Assembly: GCF_958295425.1 (NCBI RefSeq)
Contig: NC_081153.1
Coordinates: 23,045,833 to 23,109,832 of the forward strand
Origin: Solea solea
Taxonomy: Eukaryota > Chordata > Actinopteri > Pleuronectiformes > Soleidae
Reading direction: 5' to 3'
DNA length: 64,000 bases
The notes beneath the pieces were generated by a model. The model did no database searches and was not told the DNA's origin. It saw only the letters and a list, made by a program, of their open reading frames with translations. Shown here piece after piece: positions 1-11,750 of this stretch (position 1 is its first letter; the number at the start of each line of letters is the position of its first letter). Made by a program: the position numbers and the translations under genes.

Positions 1-2072
1 GAGTTGGGTGTCATCGGCGTAGCTGTGATAGGAAAAACCATGAGAGACAATAACAGAACCAAGAGAGTTGGTGTATAGAGAGAAGAGGAGAGGGCCCAAG
101 ACAGAACCCTGAGGGACCCCAGTAGCTAGAGGACAGGGTTCCGACACAGATCCACTCCAGGTTACTCTGTATGTTCGGTTTTGAAGATAGGATGAGAGTA
201 GTGTAAGTGCAGAGCCTGAGACACCTAGTTCTTGAAGGGAGGAAGTAAGGATCTGGTGGTTGACTGTGTCAAATGCTGCAGAAAGGTCTGAGAGGATGAG
301 CACAGAGGAGAGAGAGGCAGCCCTGGCAGTGTGGAGTTGCTCAGTGACAGCAAGAAGTGCAGTTTCGGTCGAGTGACCTGCTTTAAAACCAGACTGAAGA
401 GGATCGAGAAGGTTGTTCCGGTGAAGGTAGGAAGAGAGTTGATTAAAGATAGCACGCTCCAGAGTTTTGGAAAGAAAAGGAAGAAGAGAGACAGGTCTGT
501 AGTTATTTACTTCAGACGGGTCAAGGGTGGGTTTTTTAAGGAGGGGGGTCACTCTGGCCTCTTTAAGAGGGTCCGGAAAGCAACCAGATGATAGAGATGT
601 GTTAATGAGATGGGTTAGGAAAGGAAGAAGATCAGAAGCAATTGACTGAAGAAGGTGAGAAGGGATAGGGTCAAGGGGGCAGGAGGTGGGGCGGGCAGAG
701 GGTATTAGGGAAAGAACTTGATCATGAGATAGAGGGGTGAAAGAGGATAGAGAAGGAGCTGAATGTGTGGTTGGTCGAGTGGTGAGATCAGGAGAAAGAA
801 GAGCCAATGTTATCTACTTTTTTGTGAAGTAGTTGACAAAGTGAATTGGTAGGAGGGAGGAGGGGGAGTGGGGGGGGGGGGTCAAGGAGGTTAGAGAAGA
901 TCGAGAAAAGTTTTTTGGGGTTAGAGAAAGAGGATTGAATTTTAGTCTGATAGAAAGATTGTTTGGCTGCAGAGATAGAGGCAGTGAAGGTGGAGAGAAG
1001 AGAATGATAGGAAAGCAGGTCGTCCTCCATCTACTTTCTGCTGCCCGTATCGTGGCTCTCTCAGCACGGGTTAGCAGCAGTCAGACAACCATGGGGCAGG
1101 GGATGACTTACGAACCCGCCGTAAAGTAAGAGGACAGAGAGAGTCATGAGAGGAGGACAGAGTAGAGAGGAAGGTGTCTGTGGCAGAGTTGGGATGCATG
1201 AGGGAGAAGGAGTCAGCTGAAGGAAGTGCTGATAGAACAGTTGAGGACAGAGAGGAGGGAGAGAGAGAGCGAATATTACGACGGACAAGTGCAGTATCTG
1301 ATGAGATGAGATCATCAGATTGGGAGAGTGGGAGAGAGTAGGATATGAAGAAACGATCAGAGACATGAAGTGGAGTTACCGTGAGGTCGGAGGTGGAGCA
1401 GTTTCTGGTGAAGATGAGGTCAAGGTGGTTGCCAGCTTTGTGAGTTGGTGGAGAAGGAGCAAGTGAGAGAGAAAGAGAGGAAAGTAGAAGAAGTAAATTG
1501 GATGACTTCTCTGACTGGATGTTGAAGTTGCCAAGAAGAACAAGTGGTGGGCCATTTTCTGGGATGTTTGAAAGGAGGACATCAAGTTCATCTAAGAAGT
1601 GTCCTAATGGGCCTGGTGGACGGTAGATGACAACAATGATTAGTTTTACTGGGTGAGTTACAGTTACAGCATGAAATTCAAACGACTTTGAAGAGAAGTG
1701 TGGCAGTGGGTAAAGAGTGAAAGTCCAGTTGGGGTTAATGAGCAGACATGTCCCGCCACCTCTGCCAGTGGATCTGGGTGTGTGGGAGAAAGAGTGGACG
1801 GAGGAGAGAGCCGCAGGGGTGGCTGTGTTGGAGGGTGTTATCCAAGTCTCAGTGAGAGCAAGGAAGTCCAGGCATTGCTCTGTAGCAAAGCCAGACATGA
1901 ACTCAGTCTTGCGGGTAGCTGACTGGCAGTTCCACAGGCCCCCTGCAACAAGGTGTTTGATGTGTGTGGAGCGGGTGGGATAGATAAGTGAGGACAGATT
2001 ACAGTGATGCTGTGAGTGAATGTGAGGTTTGTAATATCTACGAGAAGAAACATGAATTGGAAAAGTGAACAT
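1..2072 (-). mobile_element. L2/CR1-group LINE, 3'-truncated by the window edge
   Basis: A non-LTR retrotransposon is read on the minus strand, 5' end near 2072 and running out of the window at position 1. The endonuclease domain is at 1071-2072. Reverse transcriptase follows toward position 1, where the catalytic YADD motif (context [10 protein letters not shown]) is encoded within the first 45 bases, preceded by the [15 protein letters not shown] block at about 60-135 and an AFDTVNHQ block at about 255-285. The reading frame is broken: a stop ends the endonuclease frame after PAPWLSDCC, and the next piece (788-1030) restarts in another frame beside a G/C homopolymer at 865-882. A second copy of the same family lies at 15637-16108. 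The style is that of teleost L2/Rex1/Maui elements; the exact family is not resolved by eye. It sits in what I infer to be the last hivep3 intron. Confidence 0.85.
1071..2072 (-). pseudogene. LINE endonuclease (APE-like) domain, catalytically degraded
   Basis: This is the longest open piece of the LINE, 333 codons. It has the apurinic-endonuclease fold landmarks in order: ALTETWIT, a glycine-rich GRGGGTCLLI, VVIYRPPG, LVLLGNFNI, HLDLIFTR and SDRFFISYSLP. In active members of the exonuclease-endonuclease-phosphatase family the third and last motifs are GDFN and SDH; here the catalytic Asp reads Asn and the catalytic His reads Arg. Together with the stop shortly after, this marks a dead copy. 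It is not a host gene. Confidence 0.8.
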
Positions 2073-2110
2073 ATGCGAAAGGTAGAGAACAATTGCAGAC
2101 AGGTACTAAG

Positions 2111-3762
2111 CCTCATTAGCCTTCTCCAATAGCGCTTCTGTTGTATTTGTTTCAAAGTAAATCAGTCTTACATATATTACTGTGTAATTGTAAGCCGTAG
2201 ACATGTTTCTACAGTGTTTGTGTGCGCAAAATACCATGTAGAGAGCATTGTTATTGACTGGTATTGCTAGCCCAAGATATGTCTGCATCCATGTTTTTTT
2301 CCAAGAAGTCCCAGACTTCCGAGGTCTGATGCAAATGGAATGCAGCAGAAGCAGAGCGAAGACAGAAAAGCAGGGTATCACTGGGTGGGGTGAAAAGTGG
2401 GACTACTTGCACCTGTAACCACACCCAGCAGTGATGTCACAGTGTCCTGATACACTGAAGCTTCTGTCACTGAGCTAGCGTGTTAGCTCTGTGAGTCCCT
2501 GTTTCTAAAAGAAATATAGGAGAAACCTTTCCCGTATTCCAACATTTTATCCAGTCAGGAACCGGAACGCAACAGTCCTCAAGCTGCTCATGAGGCCTGG
2601 CTGTTTGTGAATGAATGCCTCATCCCTTCACCAAACATGTTCATCATGTGATGTAGGCAGGAGGGAGGGGAATGCTAACAGCAACAAACAACACTTTAGC
2701 CTAAAGTTAGCCTCCATTGCGAACAGCAGATATAAAGTTGGACATACATGACTTGAGGGGACATTGCATTGACTTACATTCATTTCCTGGAGACTTACTC
2801 TAACCGTAACCACAATTACTACTGGCCTATTCCTAACCTTACCCTAACCGTAAAACATATCTTCACATTAAAATGTAGTTATTTACGTTGTGGGGACTTG
2901 ATTTTTGTCCCCACAAGGAAGACGAGTCCCCATAATGTGACTGTGTAAACAGTTTTAGGTCCCCACAACATTAGTAATACCCGCACTCACACACACACAC
3001 GCACACAGAACACACTTCAAAAAACATTAAAATGATCGTACATCTAAAAACGATCTCCTAACTCAAGAATCAAAGACATTAAAGAGTCGCTCGCGTCACC
3101 ATTGTCCTCTGACCACTGCTGCTTAAAGGGCAACGTTACCCTCTATTATGAAGCTAATGCTAATGCCAAGAAGTGGGCTGAGACCTGAGTGTAATGTGCC
3201 ACTGAGTTGCAGCTGTGTGAGGTGAGACAAGCCTCTCAATCGCTTCAGGTGTTGGAGAGAGAAAGACGACAAAGCGACAGCTTTGGTGTTGATGTCAGAC
3301 AACAGAGTGGACTAAGAAAACCAGTGGAAACATTGAATGCAGTAGCTGGTGTTGAGTAGAGAGGCAGTACACCATGTATAATTTTAATACTTTACACAAA
3401 ACCGGATAAACAAATAACATTATTATATATCCATATACACTGGTTTACACCTAAAAACAATGGTTGTGGAGTTTTACTTTAAAGACAAGTCACTCACTGT
3501 TAGAATGAATGACATTTTCACACATGCACATGGTGAAGTGTTGAAGTAAGGTAATGCTTTTTAATAATGTCTTTTACTGCGGCTCTCTCTGTAAGTCATA
3601 GCACTTTTGCGGAGCTCGGCTTTCTGTCGTTGTTTTCTCAGCACTATGGCTGAGAAATTGATGAGTCACTACTATTGTTGTAAAACATCATTTGAATGAC
3701 CAGATTTCTCCAGCAGCTACAGTCAAGTCTGGTTTTTATTGTTTCGTCCTGTTTTGTTGCAG
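2111..3762 (+). other. Inferred last intron of the hivep3-like gene
   Basis: No coding sequence is supportable here. The interval ends in a clean pyrimidine-rich tract and AG acceptor at 3761-3762. It contains a low-complexity repeat block at about 2700-3010 and otherwise unique-looking AT-rich DNA. Intron status is inferred from the acceptor. Confidence 0.5.
2780..3010. repeat. Dispersed teleost repeat with GTCCCCACAA motifs and CA tail
   Basis: CCTAACC-type strings (2833-2850) are followed by inverted and direct copies of GTGGGGAC/GTCCCCAC (about 2890-2970) and a (CA)n tail at 2988-3008. I recognise this as a common dispersed fish repeat style; its class is uncertain. Confidence 0.4.
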
Positions 3763-4221
3763 TCTGTGGATGAGGGCGCTGTGACCTACCTTGCCCCACA
3801 TCTCCCACGGCTTCGGGGAGCCCATAATCTCCTGAGTCACCTCCCTCTGCACTCCCAGCAGCCCAGCAGGGCCCCGAGTCTCCTCATTCCCATCGGGGGG
3901 ATTCACATGATTCAGCCCAGGTCCACCCTCCCTCTGTACAGCCTGGTGAGCAGCCCCAGCGTCTCCACAGCCTCCACAGCCTCCACAGCCTCCACAGCCT
4001 CCACAGCTCCCCCCTCAGCTGCTCCAGCTGGCCTCACAGGTAAATGCACATCCTGGAGACAGAGCGACGCTTTTAAGGGGAGGTTTTCTATGCTGCAGCG
4101 GCAAGGTACTCTGAAAGAGACGTCGCCTGGCAGCCGAGTCAGCCCTGTGGACCCTGAGGCATCAGCCGGAACACCCGGGAGCAGCCACGCCAAGAGTCGA
4201 GAGTGCATCAGCCTCGGATAA
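3763..4221 (+). CDS. hivep3: Probable terminal coding exon of a HIVEP-family zinc-finger transcription factor (hivep3-like), partial
   Basis: The exon opens after a polypyrimidine tract and AG at 3761-3762 and stays open for 152 codons to TAA at 4219-4221. It is serine/proline-rich and includes SLLIPIGGIHMIQPRS, which resembles the C-terminal tail style of HIVEP/ZAS proteins, then an STA triplet repeat and a polar tail ending KSRECISLG. HIVEP proteins are large nuclear zinc-finger factors that bind NF-kB-like sites; all fingers would lie upstream of this window. Identity rests partly on context: in human 1p34, HIVEP3 lies directly upstream of EDN2 on the same strand, and HIVEP1 upstream of EDN1, exactly as here. 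A CAG|GTAAAT at 4040 could act as an alternative donor, so the tail after residue 92 of this exon is less certain. The exon phase appears to be 0. Confidence 0.58.
   Translation, partial: SVDEGAVTYLAPHLPRLRGAHNLLSHLPLHSQQPSRAPSLLIPIGGIHMIQPRSTLPLYSLVSSPSVSTASTASTASTASTAPPSAAPAGLTGKCTSWRQSDAFKGRFSMLQRQGTLKETSPGSRVSPVDPEASAGTPGSSHAKSRECISLG
3962..4006 (+). repeat. 9-bp in-frame tandem repeat (CCTCCACAG) in the hivep3-like exon
   Basis: About four to five copies of a 9-bp unit encode repeated Ser-Thr-Ala triplets. The repeat is in frame, so copy-number change would alter protein length without a frameshift. Confidence 0.85.
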
Positions 4222-4481
4222 CAGTCGAGTTCTCGGGTGCATGGACGCACACGTCGTAGAGGCATGTTTATGCTGACACCACCCAAGGCCAAAAAGAAAA
4301 CAAAAAAAGACTCCTTCCTCCCAGACACAACTCTGACAGGAGGGAGAGTCTTAACGGGACAGTGCAAGAAAACCAGAGTCTGACAGTGAACGTCTCACAC
4401 TGTGGTTTCAAATCCAAGAAGAAAAATGAGAGCACTTGAGCACCGCTTTGAATGACGCTATGTAATTATATGAATAACACA

Positions 4482-4528
4482 TACATATATGTATATGTAT
4501 GTATATATACATATATATGTAAGTGTAG

Positions 4529-4572
<44 letters not shown>
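4482..4572. repeat. Imperfect (TA)n/(GTATAT)n microsatellite
   Basis: Alternating TA with GTATAT interruptions, ending in a long pure TA run at about 4540-4572. Confidence 0.9.
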
Positions 4573-4575
<3 letters not shown>

Positions 4576-4913
4576 GACACTCTGTTATATATGCAGTATG
4601 TTTTGTAAATCTTTTTTTAACCTCTTGTTTGATGTCATTGATGTTAATTTATTGATGTGCTATTATGCAAATTCTGTACTATATGCAAAAAAGCAGCCGG
4701 AATGAAAAGAGACAAAAGTTTTAATCAATTTCCATATTTAGCCCTATATGACAGCTCTAATATAACTATTGCTGTGTTCATGTACTGTATTACCAAAATG
4801 GATATAGAAAGGTACTAAAACTATTTATTCATCCCAACCAGTATTTTGAAGTGCAATTTTACGTCAATGTTGTGGTTTCAACTGTCATTCTCAAAGGCTG
4901 TGATTCTCCTTCT

Positions 4914-4914
4914 A

Positions 4915-4945
<31 letters not shown>
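4914..4945. repeat. (ATT)n microsatellite
   Basis: About ten uninterrupted ATT units. Confidence 0.9.
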
Positions 4946-5226
4946 GTATTTGTCAGGTCATATTGTCAACTTTCTTTGTAGTTTGAAGAAGCAGGGTTTA
5001 CGATCACCTCCTTTTCTAAAATCTTTAAGAAAAGAAGTTTCAGATCCAGACATTTGGAGTGCACTGACAAAAAAACAAAAAAAGAGGAAACCCGTTTTCA
5101 TGTCGAGAGGAAACCCGTTTCATATCCATGGTAGCTAAGGTCGTTTCCCCCCCCCCCCACAAACAGATACATGTATTTTTGTGTTGTTGCCTTTTTAAAT
5201 GATGCAATCACTGTCATTTTCATGTC

Positions 5227-5260
5227 ATTAAACGTATCATTTTTACACATTTATATTAAA
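5227..5260 (+). terminator. Candidate polyadenylation signals for the hivep3-like transcript
   Basis: ATTAAA occurs at 5227-5232 and 5255-5260. The second is followed at 5263-5280 by a GTGGCGTGTGTGTGG tract, the usual GT-rich downstream element. These are the best 3'-end signals between the stop codon and the next repeat. Confidence 0.4.
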
Positions 5261-5984
5261 ACTGTGGCGTGTGTGTGGTTTTTCACTCACCTCCATACAG
5301 TGAGTCTGGAGGTAAGAGAACATCATTTAAATGTACTGGGACTGTGTCTTTTTGTTTTAAATGGTAAATGCCCTGTGTTTGTATGGTGCTCTTTTCATCT
5401 TGACAACCACTCAAAGCCACGAAACAAAACTCTCCTCAGCTTAAGTCTACAATATCTTAAGAATATATCTCTGTCAGACAGATTTAACTTCAAAGCTCAG
5501 AGTCGTTGATCCTCTGCTGAGTCCATCAGTAACTTCAGATGTGTTATTTTGTGACTTAAGGCTCAAGAAGCCTTCGTTCAGTTTGACCTCAGTGACACAA
5601 AGTGACCACAGGAGGCAGCGATGGACCCCGCCAGCTGAAACAGGTGATTTTCTGGACTTTGGTGTGGGAGACTGAGGGACACATGATTTTGGTAACAGTT
5701 CATTAATGTTTTGACTAACCATGTGTTAATGTCCATTTCTTGAATGTTCTCCTTAGTTTTGTAACCTTTGACCTCTGAATTATAATGAATCCTGCTTTGT
5801 ACAAAGTTTTTTTTTAAATTTCAGTTTTATTTCACATCATATTCATGATGTCAGTTTGACGACTTCTTTTGTCTAAATGCTCAGTGGCACACAGTGTTGA
5901 GGACTGTGGCACCACCATGTGGCTCTGGTTAGGTCACAATTACTATTCAAATGTTACCCTTTTTTCCCCTGTGTTCATGAATCC

Positions 5985-6212
5985 ACTGTACTTGGGTTTC
6001 CTCCCACAGTCCAAAAACATGCCATATGGGTATTAGATTAATTGGACACTCTAGATTGACCATAGGTGTGATTGTATGTGAGTCTGACGGACCTGTCCAG
6101 GGTGTGACCCCGCCTTTTGCCATATGTCAGCTGAGATGGGTACAGCTCCCCCCGCGACCCTCTGTGGAGGGTAAAAGATAGAGCGGTAGAAGGTGAATGG
6201 ATGGATGAATCC
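5985..6212 (+). mobile_element. 5'-truncated V-SINE (DANA/mermaid-like)
   Basis: Contains the body common to this SINE class: TTTCCTCCCACAGTCCAAAA, an ACATGCCATATGGG stretch, AATTGGACACTCTAGATTGA, then GTCCAGGGTGTGACCCCGCC and the GATAGAGCGGTAGAAGGTGA tail. The tRNA-like head is missing. It matches the body of the full-length copy at 21598-21905. Confidence 0.75.
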
Positions 6213-6287
6213 ACTATAAGTAAGTCTATCCTTGTTCCTCTGCCACAAAGGTCAAATGAGTTACCACTAGGTGGCAGGAGAGAGCAA

Positions 6288-6333
6288 GAGGCGGAGAGAG
6301 CGAGAGAGCAAGAGAGAGAGAGAGAGAGAGAGA
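6288..6333. repeat. (GA)n microsatellite
   Basis: Purine tract dominated by GAGAGA, uninterrupted from about 6313 to 6332. Confidence 0.85.
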
Positions 6334-6858
6334 CAGACAGCTGGAATTGTCAAACAGGGCTAGTGCAGGGAGACAGTGGAGGTTGATTTCTGTCGCTGAA
6401 ATATAAATTCCATGGAAACAGTGACAACAAAGAATAGAAGAAAGGAACAAGGGAAAGGCTGCGTAGAGCTATCATGTAATTGTTGCTCATGGCTTTTCTT
6501 ATTTGTTCTTTTATCGTCAAAAATGATGTAAACATAGATACAGTATATGATTGAAAGCATATTAGTCAGTCCAATAAGGGCTAAGATAAAGTTCTGTAGA
6601 GGAGGACACTATGTTTCATATGAGAGCAGTCACACACACACTTACAGCAACAGCATGAACATGACAGACGAGTCCCAGGACTTGCCGGTGTTTTGGGAAT
6701 CTGATTGCTTGTCAATATTTTGGATGATCCATGAAAAACAGTCAAACCTTTTATGATTAAAGTAACATAAAACACATGACTCACAGTTTCAGTCACTTGT
6801 GCTCTGGTTTGAATTGAGTAACTTCAGTGAGGTGCAGCAGAAACTGCCAGCTCACTTT

Positions 6859-6860
<2 letters not shown>

Positions 6861-6894
<34 letters not shown>
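6861..6894. repeat. (TG)n microsatellite
   Basis: About 17 uninterrupted GT dinucleotides. Confidence 0.9.
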
Positions 6895-6895
<1 letters not shown>

Positions 6896-8454
6896 GAACA
6901 TGCTGGCACAGATGCTGCAGTCAAAACAGTCTTCTGCCCATAGAGGGCTATGGCCCACATTCTTCACCTCATTCATATCATATCAGGGCCATGTGTGTGT
7001 GTGAGTGTGTGAGTGAGTCACTGTCCTCTCTTACCTCACACTGTTTCCTTTCTGCCTTCTTCAAATATCTTTGTCCCCAGAAGGAAGTGACGGGGAGACA
7101 GTGTTTTTCACTGATGTGGTCACATTCCTGACTGTGGTTAAACAAACAAAACAAAAAACAAACAAGTGAATCAGTGAATCCTGCTGATGTAACTACAAAC
7201 ACATACCTCTGGAGCAGCATTCTTCCATGAAATGGGCCAGACTTAATGTTAAAGACCAGGAGGGTTGTGTTCAATCCTGATGGTCCACCTGGTCTGGAGG
7301 ACCAACACTCAGGGCATTACAAATGTAGGAGACCTACTGTGACCATGTCATGTTCCGTTGTCAATGTCATTTTATTGTGAAATTCCCTCTTATTTTGAAG
7401 TCTTTTTGTCCCTCGTCTGCGTGCACTTTACTTTTCCCCTCTGATTACGAACCTGTTTCACCTGTGTCTTGTTCCACAGTGTATTTAACCACTCCCCCTT
7501 CTTTTGTGTTTGTGAGTTTGTCTTTCACTTGAGCGTCATGTGTTTTTTGAGCTCTCTCCTCTGTTTTTTGTGGTTCGCATTTGTGGGATTACTTCTGTGA
7601 CTCTGCTAATCTGTTAATCTGTTACCTGTACCTGTTCCAGTCAGTGTCCTGTTCCACGTTGATCTGTTATGTAATCCTGTTCACCCTAAATATTGAACAT
7701 AGCTCATATTAGGTTCCTCTGGGCTGGGACTTTGGAGACAACAGTGTTTTACAGAGCTCTGGAGGTTGTCTGGAAACTGCAGTTCAGCTCTTTCGTCAAA
7801 GTTCATATTTTCATTGTATCGTTTTTACTTTTGTGCTTTTGTAACATTGCACACTAGACAACATCAAATGGATTTGCACTTGATTGCAGGCCACATAGCT
7901 GCACATTCTTCAATAAAAGTTTGAAATGAAAATGTTTGTATTGACTGAAACCTTCATTTTAACATAATTGAGTGTTGTGGCTGGTGATGTGGTGGAAACA
8001 ACAATGTGTGTGCAGATTTGTTATTGAATTAATGATGAAAATCATTAGCTTCTGTGACCAGTTAAAAAGAATATTGTGCAAATGTGTGTTATAGTGCTTC
8101 AGTTAGCAAATGTTAAAGTTTTGCAATACTTAATATAATGTAATGTCCTCTGAAGTCATGGAAACCAGACTGTGTGTGTGTGTGTGTGTGCGCGTGCTTA
8201 CCATCATGTCAGAGGAATTCCTCAGGATTCACACAGTCATAGGTCCACTATGTGTTTGTCATTGCATGGTGTCATATTTCACCCTGAACTGCAGATGGAA
8301 GTGGGAAAAAGTTTGATCTCTGTGGATTTAACGTGCACAGTAAACTCTACAGGTTGAATCCAGCACCTGCCAACATGGCGCTTCACAGAAAGAGAGTCAG
8401 AGCTCTATTGTAATGTGATATTTTGTGTTTGTGAATATGAATATGACTAGTACA

Positions 8455-8648
8455 TGGTCTGTGTTTGTATAGCACGTCTCTTAAAGACCACTTTGGAGCT
8501 GCTTTACACTCACACATTCTGCAGCACACCTCTTGCATACCCATTCACGCACTAGGTGTCTTGCCCAAGGACTGACCGGCTAGCGGAGCCAGGAATCAAA
8601 CTCACAATCTCACAGTTGAAAGATAACTCACTCTACCACTGATAGTGG
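8455..8648 (-). mobile_element. tRNA-derived SINE-like repeat
   Basis: Read on the minus strand, the head TGGTAGAGTGAG resembles a Pol III A box, and TGAGTTTGATTCCT downstream resembles a B box. The body contains the complement of GTCTTGCCCAAGGACTGACC, a stretch seen in many fish SINE-like repeats. A diverged relative may lie at 24240-24420 on the plus strand. Confidence 0.55.
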
Positions 8649-9218
8649 ATCATTTAGTTTACTGTGGGTAAAGTTAACATCATCGAAAATAATAATAATT
8701 TGGGAAACTTTTCAATTGATACACAAGAATGTACAGTGAAAATGTCACAACCCATAGTCTCTGAGCTTTTTAGAAACTTTCCACATGATGTCATCATCTC
8801 ACAAGAACAGTACAGATAGTAGACAGTATGCACAGTGCGTGATATGCAGTGTTTTTTTTAAACTTTTTATATTTATAATTTTATACATATTTATTTTATT
8901 TATCGTGCACTTTACATTTTCAGATTCTTAAAGTGCTTAGTATATGAAATTGAAGTAGAAATTCCAAAAAAAAAAAAAGTGACACTGACTCATTTTTCCT
9001 CTTATTTCCTTGGACAGGTTGTTCCAGATGGAAGACTCGGTCTCCTTTAGTTTTCAACCTGGACTCTGGAACAGAGAGAAGGGCAGTGTCTGAGGATATC
9101 AAGATACACGACAGTGTGAAAGACATTTCTCTCTCTCTTCTGTCTCTACCTCATCTCCCTCTTGTCCTTTCTCTCCCCCCTCCCCTTTCTGTCCCCCACC
9201 ATCCTCTGTCCCCGATTT

Positions 9219-9461
9219 TCCTTTCACCCCAACCGGTCGAGGCAGATGACTGCACATTTCTGAGCCTGGTTCTGCCAGAGATTTCTTCCTGTTAAGAGGG
9301 AGTTTTTTCTCTCCACTGATGCCTAGTGCTTGCTCATTGTGTGAACTGTTGGGGTTCTCTGCTCTCTTTGATGTTGTCTATGTACAGTGCCCTGAGATAA
9401 TGTATGTTATGATTTGGCGCTATACAAATAAAATTGAATTGAATTGAATTGAATTGAATTT
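9219..9461 (+). mobile_element. Dispersed teleost repeat with (GAATT)n tail, LINE/SINE 3' end
   Basis: Carries the characteristic blocks CCAACCGGTCGAGGCAGATG, TTTCTTCCTGTTAAGAGGGA and TTGGCGCTATACAAATAAAA, ending in five GAATT units at 9433-9461. The pentanucleotide tail implies a target-primed retroposon. I recall this block as very common in fish genomes; the family name is uncertain. Confidence 0.7.
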
Positions 9462-9904
9462 CAGGGCGAAAGGGTTTCAAATATAAAATAATATATAATA
9501 ATGTTCACAAAGAGCATCGGTTTCACACAGATTCACAAACACTGGACCCTTCTGTGATGCTAACTTTTTTGGATACCTGTGTGATGCCTGAAAAACCTCA
9601 AATACTCTCCAAAGATCACAAAGACCTGTCCAAACAGTAGAAACAGTTTGCAGTGCTCTCTGGGCATTCACTTCACAATCGTTCTGCATCAGCCTTTTTC
9701 TTGGCAGTCGCTTTCTCAAAAACTTCCTTAATTGGTTACAATCGCGTTGTGAAGAGGATTTTAAGTAATACAGGATAAAATGATCTCCCACCCTCCCTTT
9801 AAGTTTGGCCTCCAGATAACGAACACATTTTATACCATGACAGACACCCTGCACTGTGTGACTGTTGTCAAATCTGTGGTGTTTGTTTTTGTCATTGGTG
9901 AGAG

Positions 9905-9967
9905 ATAGTATATGTGTGTGTGTGTGGGTGTGTGTGGGTGTGGTGTGGTGTGGTGTGGGGTGGGGGG
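9905..9967. repeat. GT/GGTGT-rich tract
   Basis: (TG)n passes into GGTGTGGTGTGG pentamers and a G run. It is strongly strand-asymmetric and G-rich on the plus strand. Confidence 0.8.
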
Positions 9968-10118
9968 CAGCAGACAGCTGATGTGGCAGATGGCCCTATA
10001 TCTCTTTATGAAGGTCAGAGCATGTTACACACTGAGATGCTGTTGTTGTGTGTGACAGTGTCAGAAGCCTGTGAGACGATTGTGCCATGACCTCACCACT
10101 GTTTCGGCACGCGCATGC

Positions 10119-10145
10119 ACGTGTGTGTGTGTGTGTGTGTGTGTA
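10119..10145. repeat. (GT)n microsatellite
   Basis: About 13 GT units. Confidence 0.85.
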
Positions 10146-11066
10146 GGGAGTAGGTGGAGGTGGTGGTTGCTGACAGCTCTCCTTGGCTTCATCTTCCTCA
10201 TATCATCTGTGTGGTCTCTTCATCTGCCGCCTCCAGTCTCTTCCGCATGCTCAACGCCTCTGGAAAAAAGACGGCAAGGAAAAGAAAACACAAAGCATGA
10301 CATGGCCTGACGTCACTTTTAAGGTCCTCTGCTGTTTTAAGTCATTTTGAGATTAAAAGCAATATTATATTCAAGCTAAGATACTGAGTTAACAATGAAA
10401 TAGTCCAGGTTTTTTGAAGTGCAGTTGTATGAGGCATGCACACTCCAACCATCCCTGTATTCTGGGCTACACACTTTCAAAACCTCACCTATCACTTAAA
10501 GTCATTTTTGCACTGATCAGGAGTGTATTCATGATGACCTCATGGAAATACAACTGTGGATACTTTTCAGGAGACGATTTTAATGAGTGTTTTAGTCCAA
10601 CAATTGGAGTGAGTCAGTAGCAGGACACTGGATCTTGGTCACCTGACTGGAATGCAGTTGTTTGTTTGCTGGTGAGGGTTACACAAGAATATGAACAGGT
10701 AAATAATGCATATATACATGTAGTGTGTCTTTCTCTTCGTATGACCTCTTTATTTATAATCACCTTCACCTCACCTTCTTCTACTCGTGTCACCGTGTAA
10801 ACCGTCTGATTTACAGGCAGAGAACAAACCCACACCCAGAGTGATACTGCAACATGTTTTCTTTTCTTTTTTATAACCTCATAAAACTCCTTACATAACC
10901 ACCGCTGTCAACAATGGCAAGTGGTTTGGATTATAATTTTTTCTTTGATGGATGATAAACAAATGCTCTGTGTTCATATAAAAGCTGTACACTGAGGTTT
11001 AGCATTCACCCTGTCACACTCCATCACACCCAATCACAACTGACAACTGTCATGTGACTGTTCACT

Positions 11067-11070
<4 letters not shown>

Positions 11071-11098
<28 letters not shown>
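11071..11098. repeat. (CA)n microsatellite upstream of edn2
   Basis: About 14 CA units, some 0.7 kb upstream of the edn2 TATA box. Confidence 0.9.
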
Positions 11099-11100
<2 letters not shown>

Positions 11101-11581
11101 TTACTGATACAAATGTAACACAATAAATTGCATTAGTTGTGTTATTTACACCAAACCAGTGTCACTCTTGTATTTTTAGAGGTTAGTAAAATCGTATAAA
11201 TCTGCACTTTCGTATTCAAAGTGAAGCACTACGTGTGGTGATACTGAACTCACATTAAAAGAAATAAACCAATGTAAGGACTTTTAAAACTTTGAACAGA
11301 TGTGCACTAAATAAGCAAGCTTCATAACTTAAGCACGTTTTAGATATCTAAATATATCTAAAGAAATCTTGATTTCTTTAATATGATATTAAAAAAAAAA
11401 CACTATTGGGGGCCCTTGGTGATCAGGTGGCAGCCCCTTAATTCACTTATGCCTCTGGTTGGTTGTGTTTGTATTCTGTGAAGAAAATACTGTGCAAACA
11501 CTCCATTCACACTCCGGTTTAAAAAATAACCGCTGAAGAATGCTGGAAAGCAGCAGAGCGCACAACACTCACTGGTTCCTG

Positions 11582-11588
11582 TGACTCA
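11582..11588 (+). promoter_or_regulatory. Candidate AP-1 site, edn2 upstream region
   Basis: Consensus TGACTCA about 206 bp upstream of the TATA box. AP-1 control is established for mammalian EDN1; function here is inferred from the motif and position only. Confidence 0.35.
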
Positions 11589-11750
11589 CGCTTGGAACTC
11601 TTGAGAAGCCACTTCCCTCCACGCTGCCTCTGCCCTTCTTGGCCAGTTGGAGGCGCTGTTAAGTTGAGGTCAGTGCTTGAATGGGATGAGGGAAGGTGAA
11701 GAGTGTGTGTTGTGACAGATGAGGACATGGGGGGGCCGGGGGGAGGGCTG

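Larger units (their letters stand above)
4222..5275 (+). other. Probable 3'UTR of the hivep3-like gene
   Basis: After the TAA the sequence is AU-rich, with a (TA)n microsatellite near 4482-4572 and an ATT microsatellite at 4914-4945. It runs to two ATTAAA hexamers near 5227 and 5255, the second followed by a GT-rich tract. The boundary is inferred from these signals only. Confidence 0.45.
5276..11560. other. Intergenic region between hivep3-like and edn2
   Basis: No exon-like coding sequence is seen. It holds SINE and LINE-tail fragments (5985-6212, 8455-8648, 9219-9460) and GT, GA and CA microsatellites listed separately. The rest is unclassified AT-rich DNA that could carry enhancers. Confidence 0.6.

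Noticed and set aside
1071..2072. 333-codon minus-strand frame as a possible host gene
   Set aside because: Sequence is LINE endonuclease with damaged catalytic motifs and continues into reverse transcriptase.
3912..4367. 151-codon minus-strand frame opposite the hivep3-like exon
   Set aside because: Shadow of the plus-strand exon; the plus frame has a good splice acceptor and a fitting gene context.
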